Source: Streptomyces cinerochromogenes
GTDB taxonomy: Bacteria; Actinomycetota; Actinomycetes; Streptomycetales; Streptomycetaceae
DNA length: 64,000 nt
Direction of reading: 5' to 3'
Assembly: GCF_014648635.1 (NCBI RefSeq)
Contig: NZ_BMRM01000004.1
Span: 248,001 to 312,000, forward strand
Shown here: in pieces, positions 55,081-63,131 of the stretch
How positions within the stretch are numbered: the first letter of the stretch is position 1
Layout: each line of letters opens with the position of its first letter
The notes under the pieces: model-generated
The model's input: only the letters and a program-made list of their open reading frames with translations
Database searches by the model: none
What the model was told of the DNA's origin: nothing
Translations under genes and position numbers: made by a program

Positions 55081-55746
55081 ATGCGCGAGATCCTCGGAAG
55101 GCGACGCAGGCTTCTGTCCAGGCGGAACGGCGACAGGCCTGAGCTGATCGGCGCGGCCCTGACCTTCGCGACGGAATGGCAGTGGCCCGTACTGCCCGGT
55201 GTGGCACCGGACCCGCAGGGGCGGGCCCGCTGCGCCTGCCCCGATCCGGAGTGCACGGTGCCCGGCGCGCATCCCTTCGACCCCGGCCTGCTCGCGGCCA
55301 CCACCGACGCGCGCATGGTGCGCTGGTGGTGGACCAACCGGCCGGCCGCCCCCATCATCCTGGCCACCGGAGGCACGGCGCCCTGCGCGGTCAGCCTGCC
55401 GGCGCTCGCCGCCTCCCGCGCCCTCGCCCTGCTCGACCGGCGCGGTATGCGGCTCGGACCGGTCATCGCCTCGTCGAGCCGCTGGGCGCTGCTCGTGAAG
55501 CCGTATTCCATGGAGCAGCTGGGCGAGCTGCTCTACGCCAAGGACTTCGTCCCCGGCTCGCTGCGCTTCCACGGCGAGGGCGGCTATCTCGCGCTGCCCC
55601 CGTCCGAGACCGGCCAGGGTGCCGTCCGCTGGGAGCGGGCCCCGCTGCCCGGCTCGGCCTCGCCGTGGGTGCCGGACGTGGAGGCCGTGGTCGACGCCGT
55701 GGTCGACGCCCTCACTCGTACGGGTGTGAGCGCGCCCGAGTTGTAG
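55081..55746 (+). CDS. Bifunctional primase/polymerase (prim-pol) domain-like protein
   Basis: Protein of 221 residues that resembles the N-terminal part of bifunctional DNA primase/polymerase proteins in Streptomyces. The features are LIGAALTFATEWQWPVLPGV, a Cys-rich patch RCACPDPECTVPGAHPF, VRWWWTNRPAAPIILATG and FHGEGGYLALPPSETGQGAV. These match the common prim-pol pattern, but the acidic catalytic triad of the primase is not obvious (LPALAASRAL where a DxD would be expected). So it is probably a derived, non-catalytic regulator. AAAGGAA precedes the ATG. I am sure of the family look, not of activity. Confidence 0.75.
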   Translation: MREILGRRRRLLSRRNGDRPELIGAALTFATEWQWPVLPGVAPDPQGRARCACPDPECTVPGAHPFDPGLLAATTDARMVRWWWTNRPAAPIILATGGTAPCAVSLPALAASRALALLDRRGMRLGPVIASSSRWALLVKPYSMEQLGELLYAKDFVPGSLRFHGEGGYLALPPSETGQGAVRWERAPLPGSASPWVPDVEAVVDAVVDALTRTGVSAPEL

Positions 55747-55801
55747 GGGTGTCGGGCGCGGGCGGGGCGGCCGAGCGCCGCTCGCTCGTTATCTTCCGCA
55801 C

Positions 55802-56449
55802 ATGCTGCGTCATTCCGGGCGTCATTCCGGGCGTCACTCCAGGCCTCGTTCCGGGGTTCGTTCGGGGGGCCGTTCCGGCGGCCACCGCGCTCCGTGGCCC
55901 CTGTGCGACCTGCGGGGCGCCCGACGGCTGCGTCTGTTCGCCCTCGTGGGCGTCGTGGTGGGCGTGGTCGCGCTGCCGCTGGCCGTGGCGTCCGCCGGGC
56001 AGGTGGGCGACGCCGGCCCGGCCGCGGCGCCGACCGCCGCGTCGGCCACCGCCCGCGGGAGCTCCGACGACCGCCCGGACACCGCCCGCCGCTCCCCCTT
56101 CCTGCTCGGCCTAGGGCTCGCCACCGCCGTCCGCTGCGGGCCGGAGCTGACCTCGCCCGACGGCATCGAGGCCCAGACCTGTGTGCTGACGCAGGGCGAG
56201 GACACCTGGGCGCGCACCTACTACCGCAACGCCACCGGCGAGTCGCTGGACTCCGTGCTGAGCCTGATGGGGCCGGGCGGCCGGAGCGTGCAGATGCGCT
56301 GCGTCACCGGGGCCGACGACGAGCCCGCCACCTGCGAGACCCCGCGCGAGCACAGGCGGGGCGGACCGGACGCCTACACGGCCGTCACGGAGTTCGCGGA
56401 GCGCGGGGCGGAGGGGGCGCTGCTGCTGCGGTCGGGGAGCAATTCCTGA
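55802..56449 (+). CDS. Membrane-anchored extracytoplasmic protein, unknown
   Basis: Protein of 215 residues that starts with a short repeated His/Ser/Gly/Arg leader (RHSGRHSGRHS, from a 12-bp DNA repeat). One membrane helix (LFALVGVVVGVVALPLAVAS) follows, then an outside domain with two or more Cys (VRCGPELTS, AQTCVLTQGEDTWARTYYR, MRCVTGADDEPATCETP). The Cys pairs suggest disulfides. I do not recognise the family. It follows the prim-pol gene by 55 bp and may be cotranscribed. Confidence 0.72.
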   Translation: MLRHSGRHSGRHSRPRSGVRSGGRSGGHRAPWPLCDLRGARRLRLFALVGVVVGVVALPLAVASAGQVGDAGPAAAPTAASATARGSSDDRPDTARRSPFLLGLGLATAVRCGPELTSPDGIEAQTCVLTQGEDTWARTYYRNATGESLDSVLSLMGPGGRSVQMRCVTGADDEPATCETPREHRRGGPDAYTAVTEFAERGAEGALLLRSGSNS

Positions 56450-56628
56450 GAGGAAGCGGGCGCGGGGCGCGCGGGGAGCCGACGCCAGGGGCGCAGGCGA
56501 TGCGGCGCCGGGGCCGGGATGCGTCGGTGAGTCGCTGCCCGTGTCGCCGAGCGCGGGGTCTTCACGCGGGGCCGGCAGGGGGTGGCGACGCGGGTCGCTG
56601 TGCGGCGGCGGGCGCGGAGATGGAAAGA

Positions 56629-56666
56629 CCCGGTTGCTGGCGACGGGGGATGCACCAGCAACCGGG
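56629..56666 (+). terminator. Hairpin downstream of the membrane protein gene
   Basis: CCCGGTTGCTGG (56629-56640) pairs perfectly with CCAGCAACCGGG (56655-56666) around a 14-base loop. It lies 180 bp after the plus-strand stop, so it could end that transcript or serve both strands. Confidence 0.65.
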
Positions 56667-56781
56667 CTACTGGAACGGTAACAAGAGATCGGCGGTTCGC
56701 AAATTCCGGGCTGCCTATTCGGACACCGATTTCCCTGCCCGAACCGGGAGTTGTGACAGGAGTCACCTGACCCGCCGCCGG

Positions 56782-56815
56782 GTGTCACGGCTGACCGACC
56801 GGTCAGCCGTGACAC
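56782..56815 (-). terminator. Hairpin terminator after the SEC-C gene
   Basis: A perfect 15-bp stem (56782-56796 with 56801-56815) with loop GACC, beginning 15 bases after the stop of the minus-strand DUF5926 gene. Position and stability make it a convincing intrinsic-type terminator without a U-run, as usual in Streptomyces. Confidence 0.82.
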
Positions 56816-56829
56816 GGGCGCGCGGGGCG

Positions 56830-57792
56830 TCAGCTGAGCGTGACCTGCCGGTTGGTCAGCCCGCCGCGCGCCCGGCGCTCTTCCGGAGTGAGCGGCTCCT
56901 GGACGGCGAGGGCGGCGGCGAGACGCTCGGCGAACTCGGCGGCCGGCTTCTCCACTTCCTCGGCACCGACCCCGCTCGGCAGGTCCCAGACCGGCACGGT
57001 GAGCCCGTGAGCACGGAAGGAACCCACGAGCCGGGTGCCCTCGCCGAGGCTGGAGCGGCCCGCCGCGTGCAGTCGCGCGAGGGCGTCCAGAAGCTGCTCC
57101 TCCGGGTGCGGCATGACCCAGCGAAGGTGGTTCTTCTCCGGGGTCTCGCACCAGTACGCCGCGTCCACGCCGGCCAGCTTCACCGTCGGGATGGCGGCGG
57201 CGTTGGCCCGCTCCAGGGAGGCGGCCACCTCCGGGGTGGCGTTCTCCGCGTCCGGCACCCAGAACTCGAAGCCGCTGTGCACGACCGGCTCGAAGGCGGC
57301 CTCCGGGTCGAGCAGGTCCTGCAGCCGGGGTCCCTCGGCGGGGGCGCGGCGGCCCTGCACCGGGGTGCCGGGCTCCGCCTCCAGCGCCCGCTGCAGCGTG
57401 TCGGCGAGGTCGCGGCTGATGTCGCCGGACGCCGTGTCGTTCTGCAGGCCGATCAGGACCGAGCCGTCGTCGCGGCGCAGCGCGGGCCAGGCCATCGGCA
57501 GCACCGTGGCCAGGGTGACCGAGGGGACGCCCTCGGGCAGGCCGTCCTTCAGGGTCAGCCCGGCCGTCGCCGCCGGGACCAGCTCCCGCAGCGCCACCCA
57601 GTCGCACTCGCCGGGCAGCCCCTCGAACGGGCGATGCACCAGCTCGGTCGCGGCGTGCGCGGCGGCCCGGCCGTGGCAGGCCTTGTAGCGCCGGCCGCTG
57701 CCGCACGGGCAGGGTTCGCGGGCGCCGACAACCGGGATCTCCCCGTCGGTCGGCTGCGGCTTGGCCTTCGTCTGGGGTCGCTTCTTGGCCAT
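56830..57792 (-). CDS. SEC-C motif, DUF5926-family protein
   Basis: Protein of 320 residues. A basic N-terminus ([17 protein letters not shown]) is followed by a zinc-binding SEC-C motif [17 protein letters not shown] like that at the end of SecA. The remaining 250 residues form a DUF5926-type domain including [19 protein letters not shown] and [13 protein letters not shown]. The SEC-C part probably contacts ribosomes or SecB-like partners, but no role is established. GGGAG lies before the ATG at 57792. It ends at a hairpin terminator. Confidence 0.85.
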   Translation of the reverse strand: MAKKRPQTKAKPQPTDGEIPVVGAREPCPCGSGRRYKACHGRAAAHAATELVHRPFEGLPGECDWVALRELVPAATAGLTLKDGLPEGVPSVTLATVLPMAWPALRRDDGSVLIGLQNDTASGDISRDLADTLQRALEAEPGTPVQGRRAPAEGPRLQDLLDPEAAFEPVVHSGFEFWVPDAENATPEVAASLERANAAAIPTVKLAGVDAAYWCETPEKNHLRWVMPHPEEQLLDALARLHAAGRSSLGEGTRLVGSFRAHGLTVPVWDLPSGVGAEEVEKPAAEFAERLAAALAVQEPLTPEERRARGGLTNRQVTLS

Positions 57793-57866
57793 GGTGGGTG
57801 TCTCCCGGTTACGGCGCTTCTCGTACGGCGGGAGCCTAGCCGTTCCTGACACAACCAACGGGAACC

Positions 57867-57875
57867 TGTGGACAA
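57867..57875 (-). promoter_or_regulatory. Single DnaA box
   Basis: TGTGGACAA reads TTGTCCACA on the minus strand, the form preferred by Streptomyces DnaA. It stands alone, 75 bp upstream of the SEC-C gene start. Confidence 0.5.
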
Positions 57876-57927
57876 CGCACGCGCGCTCGACGCCGGCGGT
57901 GTGGACGGGGGCCGCCGGCCGCCCCGG

Positions 57928-58725
57928 TCAGTCCAGGTCCTCGAAGGCGTCCGCGAAGTCCAGCCCGGAGAGACCGGAAAGACCGGAGAGTCCGGGCAGG
58001 TCGGGCAGTCCAGGCAGTCCGGGCAGCTCGGCCAGGCCGGGCGCGCCAGGAGTGCTCAGGTCGGGCACGCCGGGAGCGGTCAGGTCGGATACGCCCGGAG
58101 TGGTCAGGCCGGATACGCCCGGAGTGGTCAGTTCCGGGCGCGGGGAACGGGTGACGCGCGTAGCGAAAGCGTCGCGGCTGCACCGGGCGTCGGGATCGTG
58201 GACGTCCGCGTGGACCACCACCCAGACCGTCACCTCGCCGTGCACGTCGTCCCGGACGCCCCAGTCGTCGGCGAGCGCCGTGATGATGTTCAGCCCCCGG
58301 CCGCCGTGCGCGGTCACCGACGGAGTGGCCGGTGCCGGGCGGGTCGGGCCGCCACCGTCCGTGACCTCCACGATGAGCCGCCCGCGCGCGTCGACCCGCC
58401 AGGCGGCGCGAACATCCCCGTCCCCCGCCGACGCGTCCCCCAGAGGCCGCCCGTGTTTACAGGCGTTGCTCAAAAGTTCGGAAAGGATCAGTACGGCGTC
58501 GTCGATGACCGATTCCGATACGCCACCGCTGCGCAGCTGCGCCCGCATCCGGTGCCGCGCCTTCCCCACGCCCGCAGGGCCATGGGGTACGGCCATGCTC
58601 GACGACGTGGGCACCTCCTGTGCCACCACCAACGCCACCCCCGAGACCTCCTTCGCCCCACGCCACGGTGTGGATGCCCTCTTGGCCTGTACCGGAAACC
58701 GGCCAGTCCCCTTCCGGTGACGCAT
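57928..58725 (-). CDS. ATP-binding anti-sigma-like protein with repeat tail
   Basis: GHKL ATPase of 265 residues. The N box is LSELLSNACKHGR, the G1 box VTDGGGPT and the G2 box HGGRGLNII, giving a SpoIIAB/RsbW-like fold at about 55-175. The last 80 residues are a low-complexity tail of Pro-Gly-Val/Leu-Ser repeats (TTPGVSGL, TTPGVSDL, TAPGVPDL, then GLPGLPDLPGLSGLSGL). The tail is not part of the enzyme and may be a flexible linker or an over-grown repeat. The ATG at 58725 lacks a strong ribosome site. Partner sigma factor unknown. Confidence 0.85.
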   Translation of the reverse strand: MRHRKGTGRFPVQAKRASTPWRGAKEVSGVALVVAQEVPTSSSMAVPHGPAGVGKARHRMRAQLRSGGVSESVIDDAVLILSELLSNACKHGRPLGDASAGDGDVRAAWRVDARGRLIVEVTDGGGPTRPAPATPSVTAHGGRGLNIITALADDWGVRDDVHGEVTVWVVVHADVHDPDARCSRDAFATRVTRSPRPELTTPGVSGLTTPGVSDLTAPGVPDLSTPGAPGLAELPGLPGLPDLPGLSGLSGLSGLDFADAFEDLD

Positions 58726-58833
58726 TCGACACGACCGAACACGTACCGAACGCGCCGGAGCACTCCCTGTGACGAAAGGTGCCGGACAGTGCCCGGTATT
58801 GACCGGAATCGGGTGGGTGGCGGACCGCCCCGC

Positions 58834-59661
58834 TCAGCGGCCCAGTTGCCGCAGCACCGCGCGCGGGCGGTTGGTGATGATGGCGTCGACACCCAGTTCG
58901 ACGCAGAGTTCGACGTCCTCGGGCTCGTTCACGGTCCACACGTGGACCTGGTGGCCGGACCGCTTCAGCCGCTCCACGTAGGCGGGGTGGCTGCGCACGA
59001 TGCGGACCGAGGGGCCCGCCACGCGCACGCCCGCGGGCAGCCGGCCGTCGCGCAGCCGGGGCGAGACGAACTGCATCAGATAGACCGTCGGCAGCGTCGG
59101 CGCCGCGGCGCGCACCCGGTGCAGCGAACGCGCCGAGAAGCTCATGATCCGGACCGGCGACTCGGCGGCGGAGGCCGGCGCGTCCAGGCCGAACCGCTTC
59201 AGCAGGGTCAGCAGTCGCTCCTCGACCTGGCCCGCCCACCGTGTGGGGTGCTTGGTCTCGATGGCCAGCTCCACGGGCCGCCCGGCGTCCGCGACCAGCT
59301 CCAGCAGCCGCTCCAGGGTGAGGACGGAGGTCTCCTCGCGGTCCTCCGGGCGGTGCTCCCAGTCGGGTTCCTCGTCCCGGCCGCGCCAGGCCTCGCGCGT
59401 CTTCCAGGAGCCGAAGTCCAGGGCGGCGAGATCGGCCAGTTCCAGCGCGGAGACCGCGCCGCGGCCGTTGGAGGTACGGTTCACCCGCCGGTCGTGGACG
59501 CAGACCAGATGTCCGTCCGCGGTCAGCCGTACGTCGCACTCCAGGGCGTCCGCGCCGTCCTCGATCGCCTTCCGGTAGGCGGCGAGGGTGTGCTCGGGGG
59601 CGTCTTCCGAAGCGCCCCGGTGGGCGACGACCTGGATGGCGTGCTGTCGTGCGTGGGTCAC
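58834..59661 (-). CDS. glpQ: Glycerophosphodiester phosphodiesterase
   Basis: GDPD-family enzyme of 275 residues that cleaves glycerophosphodiesters to glycerol 3-phosphate and an alcohol. Hallmarks are VVAHRGASEDAPEHTLAAY with the catalytic His-Arg, ALECDVRLTADG with the metal-binding Glu and Asp, VCVHD, and later LAIETKHPT and VWTVNEPEDV. No signal peptide is seen, so it acts in the cytoplasm, perhaps on deacylated phospholipids. GTG at 59661 is the start. Confidence 0.92.
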   Translation of the reverse strand: MTHARQHAIQVVAHRGASEDAPEHTLAAYRKAIEDGADALECDVRLTADGHLVCVHDRRVNRTSNGRGAVSALELADLAALDFGSWKTREAWRGRDEEPDWEHRPEDREETSVLTLERLLELVADAGRPVELAIETKHPTRWAGQVEERLLTLLKRFGLDAPASAAESPVRIMSFSARSLHRVRAAAPTLPTVYLMQFVSPRLRDGRLPAGVRVAGPSVRIVRSHPAYVERLKRSGHQVHVWTVNEPEDVELCVELGVDAIITNRPRAVLRQLGR

Positions 59662-59817
59662 CGCGTCATGGTGCCACCGTCACCGGGTACACGGGACGGC
59701 ACTGCGCTCATTGATAAGACCTTTGCGTGGAAGATCCTATATAAACCGATATAAAGAAGACCGTCGGACCCACAGCCACGGCTTATCGTGCTCTGACGGC
59801 CGGTGGGAAAAGCTGAG

Positions 59818-59847
59818 TGCAGACCAGTGCTTGACTGCAGACCAGTG
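59818..59847. repeat. 12-bp direct repeats upstream of the protease gene
   Basis: TGCAGACCAGTG occurs at 59818-59829 and at 59836-59847, 18 bases from start to start, 38 bp before the GTG of the HtrA-like gene. Such direct repeats on nearly the same face of DNA can bind a response regulator. An AT-rich stretch at 59705-59760 (with two TATA-containing blocks) just upstream may hold the promoter. Confidence 0.5.
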
Positions 59848-59885
59848 TTATCGACGACAACAGGCGTGGACCGAGGAGAAGACCT

Positions 59886-61313
59886 GTGAGCACCGAGAAC
59901 GAGGGCAACGCGGTACCCCCGGCGCCGTCCGCACCTCCCGTGCCGATGGCCTCTCCCGCCGTCTCCCCGCCGGGCCCCGCATCCGGGGGGAACGCGCCGA
60001 CGGCTCCGCTTCCGCCCGTGCCCCCGACGGCCCCGACGGCCTCGACGGACCACGGTGCGGCGCACCAGCCCGGCCCGGCCCCCGACGGCTCCTGGCCGCC
60101 GCCCCCGCCGGCCACCCCGGCCTACGGCGACGGCGGCACCGGCGGCCCGGGCACCGGATGGGGCGCCTCGTACCAGCAGCCCGCTCCCAAGCCGCGCAGC
60201 GGACGCGGCGGACTGGTGGCGGCCGTCCTGGTGGCCGCGCTGGTCGCGGGCGGCCTGGGCGGCGGCCTCGGCTACACCCTGGCCAAGGACCGGGACGACC
60301 GCGGCTCCACCACCGTCTCCGCGGCGGACAGCGCCACGCAGGTCAAGCGTGCGCCGGGGACGATCGCGGGCGTGGCCGCCAGGGCGCTGCCCAGCACGGT
60401 GACCATCGAGGCGGAGAGCAACAACGGCGAGGGCGGCACGGGCACCGGGTTCGTCTTCGACACCCAGGGCCACATCGTCACCAACAACCACGTGGTGGCC
60501 GACGCCGTGGACGGCGGCAAGCTCACGGCCACGTTCCCGGACGGCAAGAAGTACAACGCCGAGATCGTCGGCCACGCGCAGGGCTACGACGTCGCGGTCA
60601 TCAAGCTCAAGAACGCCCCCTCCGACCTCAAGCCGCTCGCCCTCGGCGACTCCGACAAGGTGGCCGTCGGCGACGAGACCATCGCCATCGGCGCCCCCTT
60701 CGGGCTCTCCAATACGGTGACCACGGGCATCATCAGCGCCAAGAACCGCCCGGTGGCCTCCAGCGACGGCAGCTCCACCAGCAAGGCGTCGTACATGAGC
60801 GCGCTGCAGACCGACGCGTCCATCAACCCGGGCAACTCCGGCGGCCCGCTGCTGGACGCCTCCGGTGCGGTCATCGGCATCAACTCCGCGATCCAGTCCA
60901 GCGGAAGCGGCGGCTTTGGCACCGGCCAGTCCGGCTCGATCGGCCTGGGTTTCGCCATCCCGATCAACCAGGCCAAGTACGTCGCCCAGCAGCTGATCAA
61001 GACCGGCAAGCCGGTGTACGCCAAGATCGGCGCCTCCGTCTCCCTGGAGGAGTCCACCGACGGCGCCCAGATCACCGACCAGGGCACGGGCGGCGCCGCC
61101 GCGGTCGAGGCGGGCGGCCCCGCCGACAAGGCCGGTCTCAAGCCCGGCGACGTCATCACCAAGCTCGACGACCACGTGATCGACAGCGGTCCGACCCTGA
61201 TCGGCGAGATCTGGACGCACAAGCCGGGTGACAAGGTGACGATCACTTACAAGCGGGGCGGCCAGGAGCACACGGTGGACCTCACGCTGGGGTCGCGCCA
61301 GGGCGACAACTGA
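59886..61313 (+). CDS. htrA: HtrA/DegP-like membrane serine protease with PDZ domain
   Basis: Envelope protease of 475 residues. A Pro/Ala/Gly-rich cytoplasmic leader (1-107) precedes one membrane helix (LVAAVLVAALVAGGLGGGLG). The trypsin-like domain has His in VTNNHVVADAV, Asp in GYDVAVIKL and Ser in INPGNSGGPLLDASG, so the triad is complete. A C-terminal PDZ domain contains GGPADKAGLKPGDVITKLDD. It would degrade misfolded exported proteins. GAGGAGAAG precedes the GTG at 59886. A tRNA-Ser gene follows 68 bp downstream. Related htrA genes are under CssRS control in Streptomyces. Confidence 0.94.
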   Translation: MSTENEGNAVPPAPSAPPVPMASPAVSPPGPASGGNAPTAPLPPVPPTAPTASTDHGAAHQPGPAPDGSWPPPPPATPAYGDGGTGGPGTGWGASYQQPAPKPRSGRGGLVAAVLVAALVAGGLGGGLGYTLAKDRDDRGSTTVSAADSATQVKRAPGTIAGVAARALPSTVTIEAESNNGEGGTGTGFVFDTQGHIVTNNHVVADAVDGGKLTATFPDGKKYNAEIVGHAQGYDVAVIKLKNAPSDLKPLALGDSDKVAVGDETIAIGAPFGLSNTVTTGIISAKNRPVASSDGSSTSKASYMSALQTDASINPGNSGGPLLDASGAVIGINSAIQSSGSGGFGTGQSGSIGLGFAIPINQAKYVAQQLIKTGKPVYAKIGASVSLEESTDGAQITDQGTGGAAAVEAGGPADKAGLKPGDVITKLDDHVIDSGPTLIGEIWTHKPGDKVTITYKRGGQEHTVDLTLGSRQGDN

Positions 61314-61380
61314 CCCGCCCCGCCCCGCACACGCGAGGGAGCCCGGTACGCTGTACCCGCTCCGTCCCGGGCGGGCGGAG

Positions 61381-61472
61381 CGAGGTGGGTTGCCCGAGCG
61401 GCCTAAGGGAACGGTCTTGAAAACCGTAGTGACGTGAGAGCGTCACCGTGGGTTCGAATCCCACCGCCTCCG
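61381..61472 (+). tRNA. tRNA-Ser (anticodon UGA)
   Basis: Class II tRNA with loop CTTGAAA giving anticodon UGA. The T arm is GTGGG-TTCGAAT-CCCAC, the anticodon stem ACGGT/ACCGT, and the variable arm GTGACG-TGAGAG-CGTCAC is strong. The acceptor pairs at positions 2-7 (one G-U type), but position 1 is C opposite C72. Discriminator is G. It is followed by mobile-element remains, so its 3' end is the likely attachment site. Confidence 0.88.
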
Positions 61473-61673
61473 CAGGTCAGAGACGTGCTGGTCAGAAGGG
61501 GTGTCCCTTGATGGGGGCGCCCCTTCTGCATGGGGCCTGTCTCACCTTGATCCGGTCCTGTCGCGTTGTGGATCAGCGTGTGTGGACCAGGCGTGGACCA
61601 AGAGCGGGGAGGAAAGCGCAGCTCAGGGGCCTGCTACTGAGGCAGAGAGGGCCCCGGTCCACGAGGCCCACGA
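61473..61673. other. Start of the accessory segment, no gene recognised
   Basis: The 200 bases after tRNA-Ser have no credible gene. Phrases like GTGTGGACCA and GCGTGGACCA repeat at 61580-61600. Integrases often leave such DNA between att and the next gene. Confidence 0.4.
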
Positions 61674-62023
61674 TCATGCACCAAAGGCCGTCACAGCATC
61701 ATCAACGGTGCCGTAGAGGGTAAGGACTTGGTCCGCGCCCGTGAGTTCGAGGATTCTACGCAGCGTCGGAGGCGCACACGCCAGGGCCAGGACCGTGTCT
61801 CTGGCCTTTGCAAGCCGTTGCGCGGCCAGGAGGGCACCGAGCCCTGCTGAGTCGCAGAAGGTCACGCCTGAAAGATCGAGAACCAGGGACGGGGGCGCGT
61901 GTCGACCAGGGCCTCAAAGAGTGCCAGGAAGTCGGTCCTGGTCAGGTAGTCCATCTCGCCGCTGACCCTGCCCACGAGACAGCCACCCAGCAAAGTCCTC
62001 TCGATCGAGGGAGTACCGGTCAC
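61674..62023 (-). pseudogene. STAS-domain anti-sigma factor antagonist, frameshifted
   Basis: Gene for a SpoIIAA/RsbV-like protein of about 116 residues. The first part (GTG at 62023) reads IERTLLGGCLVGRVSGEMDY then LTRTDFLALFEALVDTRPRP. The second part, in another frame, reads LVLDLSGVTFCDSAGLGALL with the phosphorylatable Ser, then AAQRLAKARDTVLALA and the C-terminal end. The frames would join if one base were added near 61885-61896, beside a run of G. So either it is a pseudogene or the sequence has a one-base error. The total length plus one base divides evenly by three. Confidence 0.85.
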
Positions 62024-62132
62024 AACGGTTCACCGTTTCTCAGGCAGGCTCAGGTGGGCGCTGTGGTCCCAACGCCCGCAGGGCGACTTCCCCGAGATCC
62101 GCTCTTCAATCACGGCATGAGCGGGAATGCAG

Positions 62133-62167
62133 AGTCCCGCTCACCCTAGACGCGGGTGAGCGGGACT
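62133..62167. terminator. Perfect hairpin between STAS and integrase remains
   Basis: AGTCCCGCTCACCC (62133-62146) pairs with GGGTGAGCGGGACT (62154-62167) around TAGACGC. It is 19 bp after the minus-strand integrase stop and would end that transcript. Confidence 0.8.
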
Positions 62168-62185
62168 GTGAGAGACGCTGTGAGG

Positions 62186-62909
62186 TCAGTCGTCTGTTTC
62201 CAAAGCGCGCTCGATCTGCTCGTTTGCGCGCTGCTGGTTGCGGTGGATGGCCTTGGCGTAGAAGCGGAACAGGACAGCGATGCTGTGGCCCGCTCGGCGT
62301 GCGACTTCTGCCGGGGAGACGCCGGACTCAAGCCAGAGCGAGACGCCTGCGTGGCGCAGGGAGTACGGCACGTCAGCCAAGGGTGAGGCTGCTTCGGTCT
62401 CGGTCAGCACGGCGAGTCGAGCTGCCTTCCATACCTCCCCGTACTCCTTGGACAGCAGGTGGCCGCCCTGGGCCGCGCGGAACAGCCGGCCATCTTCGGC
62501 GGTACCGAATTCCTTGATGTGCTCGCGGATCAGGCGAACGAGGACGGGGGGAATCGGTACCGGCCGGGTCGCCTTGCGGGCCCGCTTCTTCAGGCCGCGC
62601 GTGTCGAATGACTCGCCCGTGTCGGTCCAGCCGGAGCCGACGCGGGGCATGCTCGTGGACAGGAGCACTTCCCCCCCAGCCTTCTTCGGGGAGGGTGAGG
62701 TCGTCTTCGCGGAGGCCGGCCGCCTCACCGGGGCGGTTGGCCGCGTAGTAGAGGCAGCCGAAGAACGCTTGCAGGTGGCGCCCGCGTTCGCCCTGCTCTC
62801 CAACCGCGTCGATCAGTGCCTTCCTTGCCCGAACCGACTCAATCACGAAAACCGCACCCAACCGCCCGACCGACGAACCCGACTGGGCGGCGCCTGGCTC
62901 GGGCATCAC
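62186..62909 (-). pseudogene. Tyrosine recombinase (integrase), truncated and frameshifted
   Basis: The catalytic domain of a phage/ICE-type integrase is split over two frames. The upstream part (about 62909-62680) has ESVRARKALIDAVGEQ and HLQAFFGCLYYAANRPGEAA, with the first catalytic Arg. The downstream part has WTDTGESFDTRGLKKRARK, PIPPVLVRLIREHIKEFG, VPYSLRHAGVSLWLESG (Arg-His), VARRAGHSIAV and the nucleophile Tyr in FRFYAKAI. They join if one G is removed from the seven-G run at 62671-62677. The N-terminal arm-binding and core-binding domains (about 200 residues) are missing. It is a relic of an element inserted at tRNA-Ser. Confidence 0.9.
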
Positions 62910-63131
62910 CTTGCTGAGGTCTCTACCCTTTGAATATCTTGAGATAGTCAGATTTCTGAATCAAATTAATTCCCTGGCGCCGTGCGCCGTTCGAATGAGT
63001 GGGAATTTCTCCCTGTCCTGCCTGGGTCGGTTCAAAGATATTTCTGCGTAATATGCCGCGGAAGTAGCAGCAAGGCTTCCCGGGTTATCGGTAGCCCGGT
63101 ACGCCACGGCCCCACAGGAAATGGCCTATCG
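62910..63131. other. AT-rich intergenic segment
   Basis: This 220-bp stretch is strikingly AT-rich for this genome, particularly 62928-63060 (for example ATTAATT and TAATAT at 63049-63054). It probably carries the promoter of the next gene and has the look of acquired DNA. No gene is seen. Confidence 0.6.

Larger units (their letters stand above)
56450..56829. other. Convergent gap with two terminators
   Basis: This 380-bp region between converging genes holds hairpins at 56629-56666 and 56782-56815. A dyad GTGAC-AGGA-GTCAC at 56753-56766 looks like a protein-binding site but lies downstream of both genes. No credible gene is seen. Confidence 0.55.
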
